From NCBI RefSeq assembly GCF_001723175.1, contig NC_064655.1, forward strand, positions 496,001-560,000: DNA of 64,000 bases, in the 5' to 3' direction. Source of the stretch: Penicillium oxalicum. Taxonomy: Eukaryota > Ascomycota > Eurotiomycetes > Eurotiales > Aspergillaceae. Both the position numbers and the translations under genes were made by a program. Shown one piece after another: positions 60,553 through 64,000 of the stretch. Under the pieces are notes generated by a model that saw only the letters and a list, made by a program, of their open reading frames with translations, was not told the DNA's origin and did no database searches. Every line of letters starts with the position of its first letter. Position 1 is the stretch's first letter.

Positions 60553-61674
60553 GAATCACAAGAAAAGAAAAAGGCAAAAGGACCTCTCGAGTCTAGCCAA
60601 AAGTCTTTTCACCTTTAACCCCCCCCATTTCTCACCTCCCCGAAATTTCATCTCTCTCTCTCTCTGTGCCTCTCTTTCTCCCTCCCTCTGGGTATTCTCG
60701 CCACCCCCCTTTCTCCTCACACACTTTGCTTTCTGTTTTTCTCCCCTTGCCCGGGAAGGAGTTTTTCGGTGTTCACTCGAGTCTTTTCAGGTTCTCTTTT
60801 GCTTCTGGCGCATTTGGGGCTTGGTCTGTGGACCATCCAATCATTCCCCCCCCTTTTTTCCTTTTTTTTGCATAGATTGATGACGATGATGAGGACTGGA
60901 AAGGACTGTACATTATTTTCATACCACACCTTGAGCCGTGTCACGGTCATTTCGTTGCTCTTTTTGGATGTGATCACTCGTGAATGGTTGCTCCCACGAC
61001 TGATGAGCATGGTTCTGTTTATTGCCCGCACTTTTGCCATGCACTTGCCTTCGGATGTTTCTGGAAATCGAGCTTTTGGATAGGCTTTCCTTGTAGCATA
61101 CGGGGCGACGTGGGCCAAAGGGAGTTTGCCATGGAAGAAAGCATGTGCTCGATAGCGGAATGCAAATACTCGCTTTCTCATCTCCCCTTTCGTAGTCGGA
61201 TTGGGATTTTCAAATTCAACCCTTACCACACATTTGGAAGGCACACCCTTTGTGAATTACTTTGGTAGTGAGTAGCACTGTCTATGCGGTTTTTAAGATT
61301 TCCAGACAAGTTCCAATATGTTGCACATCACCTGCTCCATCCAGTCCACTCACGTGGAGCCCACGATCTTGACAGCGCTCAATCCGCGACTTCTGGGACT
61401 CTTGCTGTATCTATTGCGGACCTCTACTGACCTGATCGCCGTCTCCGTCCTAACCGACAACGATCTGGTTCCTGAGTCTGGACTCGATCGCGTAAGAGAG
61501 CGGGCCCAGTCGGGGTACGCTTAAGGTTAGTTCTCGGCTGCGGCTTATCGTCACGAATGTGGGGGGGAGAGACCAGCGTCATTTCCAGCTTCCCGCAGCT
61601 CTACTTTCCACCAAGTGAGACCATTTCAGCTTCAGCAATTGATTGTCTTTTTCCCTTTCACGCTGTTGCTCACC
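60553..61674. other. 1.1-kb intergenic region, pyrimidine-rich 5' half
   Basis: A long C/T-rich stretch lies at about 60608-60720 (CT repeats, short C runs), followed by mixed sequence up to the TRIP4-like start. A 175-codon minus-strand open frame (60717-61244) has no motif and lies in a 3'/promoter region; it was not accepted as a gene. Confidence 0.5.
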
Positions 61675-63213
61675 ATGCCCGATCTTTCCACATGGGCTCT
61701 CTCCCGGCTCAGCCAGCTTCTCCCGCTGGACGAGGAATCGCTCAAGCAGATCATTGACTATTCCGCCTCACTCCCCAAAGACGCCTGCGCGGAGCACCTG
61801 AAAAACCTTCTGGGGGATTCTCCAGCAGCTCTAGACTTTATCACCTCCTTCAATGTACGACGCAATGATGTACCACCTTCAGTATCCTCCGCTCCCAGCT
61901 CCTCGTCTCGCTCCGGAGCGCCCCAGACGCACGAGCGATCGAAGGGGAGATCCAAGAAGGAGAAGAAGCCGCTCCATAGTGCAGGTCCCCCGCGCCGCCC
62001 CGAGAACTACGGCGACATCGGGGGAGGCTATATGAAGTCGCAGCAGGATGAGGAATACATGTCTGCAAGCAAGCGCTCCACGCAGGGGCTGGCCATCCCT
62101 CCCTCCGGCTCGTCCGCGTCATCTCGTGCGCCGTCTCCCGCAAACGCCCATGTCGCCGCCAAACCACCCCCGTCGGCCTCGGGGCCGGTGCTGTCTGATC
62201 TACTGCCCAATGTACGATCCAAGACTGGGAAGTCGGCGCGACACGCTGGTGGAAGTGCTGGCAATACCGGAAGTGGCTCCAAGGGAGGCGCCACACTCAC
62301 CACGAATAATATCTCTGATCTGACATCTGCCATTGCGATGCTGGAGTTGTCAACGAATCCGACTATGGGGACCGAGAAACGCAAATGCACCTGTAACGCG
62401 ACGATCCATCCCTTATTCGATCCTGCCCCAAACTGCATCAACTGCGGCAAGATCATATGCTCCCTGGAAGGGCTGCAGCCCTGCTCCTTCTGCGGAACGC
62501 CCTTACTCTCCCCCGGGGAGATTCAGAGCATGATCAAGGAGCTTCGCGCGGAGCGTGGACAAGAGAAGATGCGCGCCCACAACGACAGCGTCCATCATGA
62601 TGGAGGACCACGACCCACGGGTTCCGGGCCCGGGTCCGCTGCCTCCAGCAAGCTCGATGCCGCCCGCGCTCACAGGGACAAACTTTTGCAGTTCCAGGCC
62701 CAGAATGCTCGCCGCACCAAGGTGGTCGATGAGGCGGCCGACTTTGAGACTCCCAATGTGGCGTCCACTCTGTGGATGAGCCCAGCACAACGAGCGCTGG
62801 CGCTCAAGAAGCAGCAGCGGATTCAAAGGGAGATCGAAGACAAGGCTCGACCGGAATGGGAGAAGAAACAAACCATCATGAGCCTCGACATCAAGGGGGG
62901 CAAGGTGCGTCGAGTTTACCAGTCTGCCCCGGTGGAGTCTCCTTCCCATGTCAGCGAGCCTGAGCCGGAGGACGAGGCTGAGGCCGAGGCCGAGCAACAA
63001 ACTCGCTCAAAGGGGCATGCCTTTAGCCACAACCCGCTGCTCGCCGCTGGAGGACTGATGCGTCCGGTCTGGCGCGCTCCAGAGGGAAAGGGACCCGAGT
63101 CCGGTGAGCGGGCGGAGCGGAAACAGACGTGGCGCCGCGTGCAAGACGACAATGATGATAATGAGCAGTGGATTCTCGACGGTGGGCTCCACGGCCACGA
63201 TGAGTCTGTCTGA
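61675..63213 (+). CDS. TRIP4/ASC-1-like zinc-finger protein (Rqt4-type)
   Basis: Homologue of activating signal cointegrator 1 (TRIP4), whose yeast counterpart Rqt4 works in the RQC-trigger complex that splits collided ribosomes. A single exon encodes 512 aa from ATG 61675 (MPDLSTWALSRLSQLLPLDE) in good context (CTCACCATG). The N-terminal helical domain (LKQIIDYSASLPKDACAEHL) is the CUE-like ubiquitin-binding region. A long Ser/Pro/Gly linker follows. The C2HC5 zinc finger is at about residues 237-280: CTCNATIHPLFDPAPNC, INCGKIIC, CSFCG. The coiled stretch LKKQQRIQREIEDKARPEWE and the motif IMSLDIKGGKVRRVY follow. The acidic tail ends DGGLHGHDESV. Human TRIP4 also has a C-terminal ASCH domain, which I do not see here, as in yeast Rqt4. 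Confidence 0.88.
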   Translation: MPDLSTWALSRLSQLLPLDEESLKQIIDYSASLPKDACAEHLKNLLGDSPAALDFITSFNVRRNDVPPSVSSAPSSSSRSGAPQTHERSKGRSKKEKKPLHSAGPPRRPENYGDIGGGYMKSQQDEEYMSASKRSTQGLAIPPSGSSASSRAPSPANAHVAAKPPPSASGPVLSDLLPNVRSKTGKSARHAGGSAGNTGSGSKGGATLTTNNISDLTSAIAMLELSTNPTMGTEKRKCTCNATIHPLFDPAPNCINCGKIICSLEGLQPCSFCGTPLLSPGEIQSMIKELRAERGQEKMRAHNDSVHHDGGPRPTGSGPGSAASSKLDAARAHRDKLLQFQAQNARRTKVVDEAADFETPNVASTLWMSPAQRALALKKQQRIQREIEDKARPEWEKKQTIMSLDIKGGKVRRVYQSAPVESPSHVSEPEPEDEAEAEAEQQTRSKGHAFSHNPLLAAGGLMRPVWRAPEGKGPESGERAERKQTWRRVQDDNDDNEQWILDGGLHGHDESV

Positions 63214-64000
63214 GCAGTAGGGTCGATCACTTCATAGCCTTTGTGCGTCCGTCGGCCGCCTTTGCCACGTTCCCATCCACACACATGGGGGCTTTGGTGT
63301 CCCTGGGGGGGTCCCTCGGCCGAGATCCTTCGTCCAGGAGAAATCAATTCTGACGGTCTTGGTGGTTCTATATTTGCATGGCATGGTTGGAAAGTGGCAC
63401 ACACTCGCGCTCTGCAACCCTTGGAGATGTGGCTGAGTCCATCCTCTGTCGGCGGGCTGGGTCATGAAAGCCCCGAGGCCGAGTCTCTTTCATATTCACT
63501 TTTAGGGAAGAGACCTTGCAAGTGGATATTGGAATGGGGGGGGGAGGTGGCTTTTCTCGCTACTTCATTTCCGATCCCCGCTATAGGAAAAGGCAGACTC
63601 TCGGATACGAGGGGACCTTTCTTCATCGGCCGATGAGCTATATAGATTACCGTAAATGTACGACCTAGACGCAAGTGACCGGCCAAAATGGTTTAAGATT
63701 TACAGCCTGTGAATACATATTTATATGCCCAGAAATGAAAAGAGAGTGTCTCGGGGCTCGAGCTCAAGACCTGTTAGGTATCTGTCTTGTCTTTTCTTTT
63801 TTTTCCATTTTCTTCCATTTTTTTTGACTCGGTCCGTCAATGATACACCACGAATACACAATCTCATGGTGAACTGGACAGATTGAAACAAAGTTCACAC
63901 TGATGAAATATTTGAGGTAGTCAGTGTAAGTCCAGGTGCCTACCTCCAGTCCTACTCCATGACCGACCCCCCTTGCCAGTGACTTTAATAACCCCGGTAC
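63214..64000. other. 3' flank, no gene seen
   Basis: Downstream of the TRIP4-like stop codon. It contains a G-rich run (63537-63545) and T-rich stretches near 63790-63830. No coding frame is supported before the window edge. Confidence 0.5.

Noticed and set aside
60717..61244. 175-codon minus-strand open frame
   Set aside because: Lies between sgf11 and the TRIP4-like gene in 3'/promoter DNA; no recognisable domain or splice context.
1..64000. Nuclear tRNA genes, rRNA, CRISPR arrays, intact transposases or reverse transcriptases
   Set aside because: No intact tRNA fold with nuclear features, no regularly spaced short repeats, and no DDE or RT motifs were seen in either strand.

Overview
The window is nuclear DNA of a filamentous ascomycete, most likely Eurotiales (Aspergillus/Penicillium type). 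The support is short introns (about 50-230 nt) with GT/AG borders, long intronless exons, typical ascomycete housekeeping genes, and proteins that read like Eurotiales versions (McmA-type MADS protein, Sgf11 with an extended N-terminus, a CYP51 relic closest to the CYP51A paralogue as I remember it). The genus is an inference. I saw no bacterial-style operons, CRISPR arrays, rRNA genes or intact mobile elements.

Layout. 1-1640: C-terminally cut gene for a Ser/Pro-rich disordered protein. 2.9-4.0 kb: broken coding fragments. 4466-10994: SEN1 RNA/DNA helicase with three C-terminal zinc knuckles. 11.1-12.4 kb: imperfect tandem repeats of about 185 bp. About 13.46-13.63 kb: a probable mitochondrial insertion carrying parts of tRNA-Asn and tRNA-Arg. 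15113-19812: DNF1-type phospholipid flippase. 19.8-25.1 kb: gene-poor. 25092-27485: seven-exon conserved ascomycete protein. 27855-28727: V-ATPase subunit E, divergent from a NIPA-like Mg2+ transporter (29157-31036). 33350-34302: MCM1-type MADS-box gene. 37922-39559: fringe-like (GT31) glycosyltransferase. 39.6-46.2 kb: gene-poor, with very long poly-C/poly-G tracts and a decayed CYP51A-type pseudogene (44140-45376). 46186-48105: Rab escort protein gene with an apparent frameshift. 49234-49842: PPIL1 cyclophilin, divergent from signal peptide peptidase (50166-52082). 52300-53517: exosome subunit Rrp43. 55138-57276: ferric reductase. 57694-58752: GNAT acetyltransferase. 59530-60552: Sgf11. 61675-63213: TRIP4/ASC-1 zinc-finger protein.

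Most intact genes are unlinked housekeeping functions: transcription termination, lipid flipping, vacuolar acidification, RNA decay, Rab prenylation, SAGA and ribosome quality control. They do not form one pathway. The unusual content lies between them: the CYP51A-type relic, the 185-bp repeat field, the probable mitochondrial insertion, the homopolymer cluster and the break in the Rab escort gene. Intron borders were placed by eye from splice consensus and reading-frame continuity. Intact multi-exon models were checked for coding length divisible by three.
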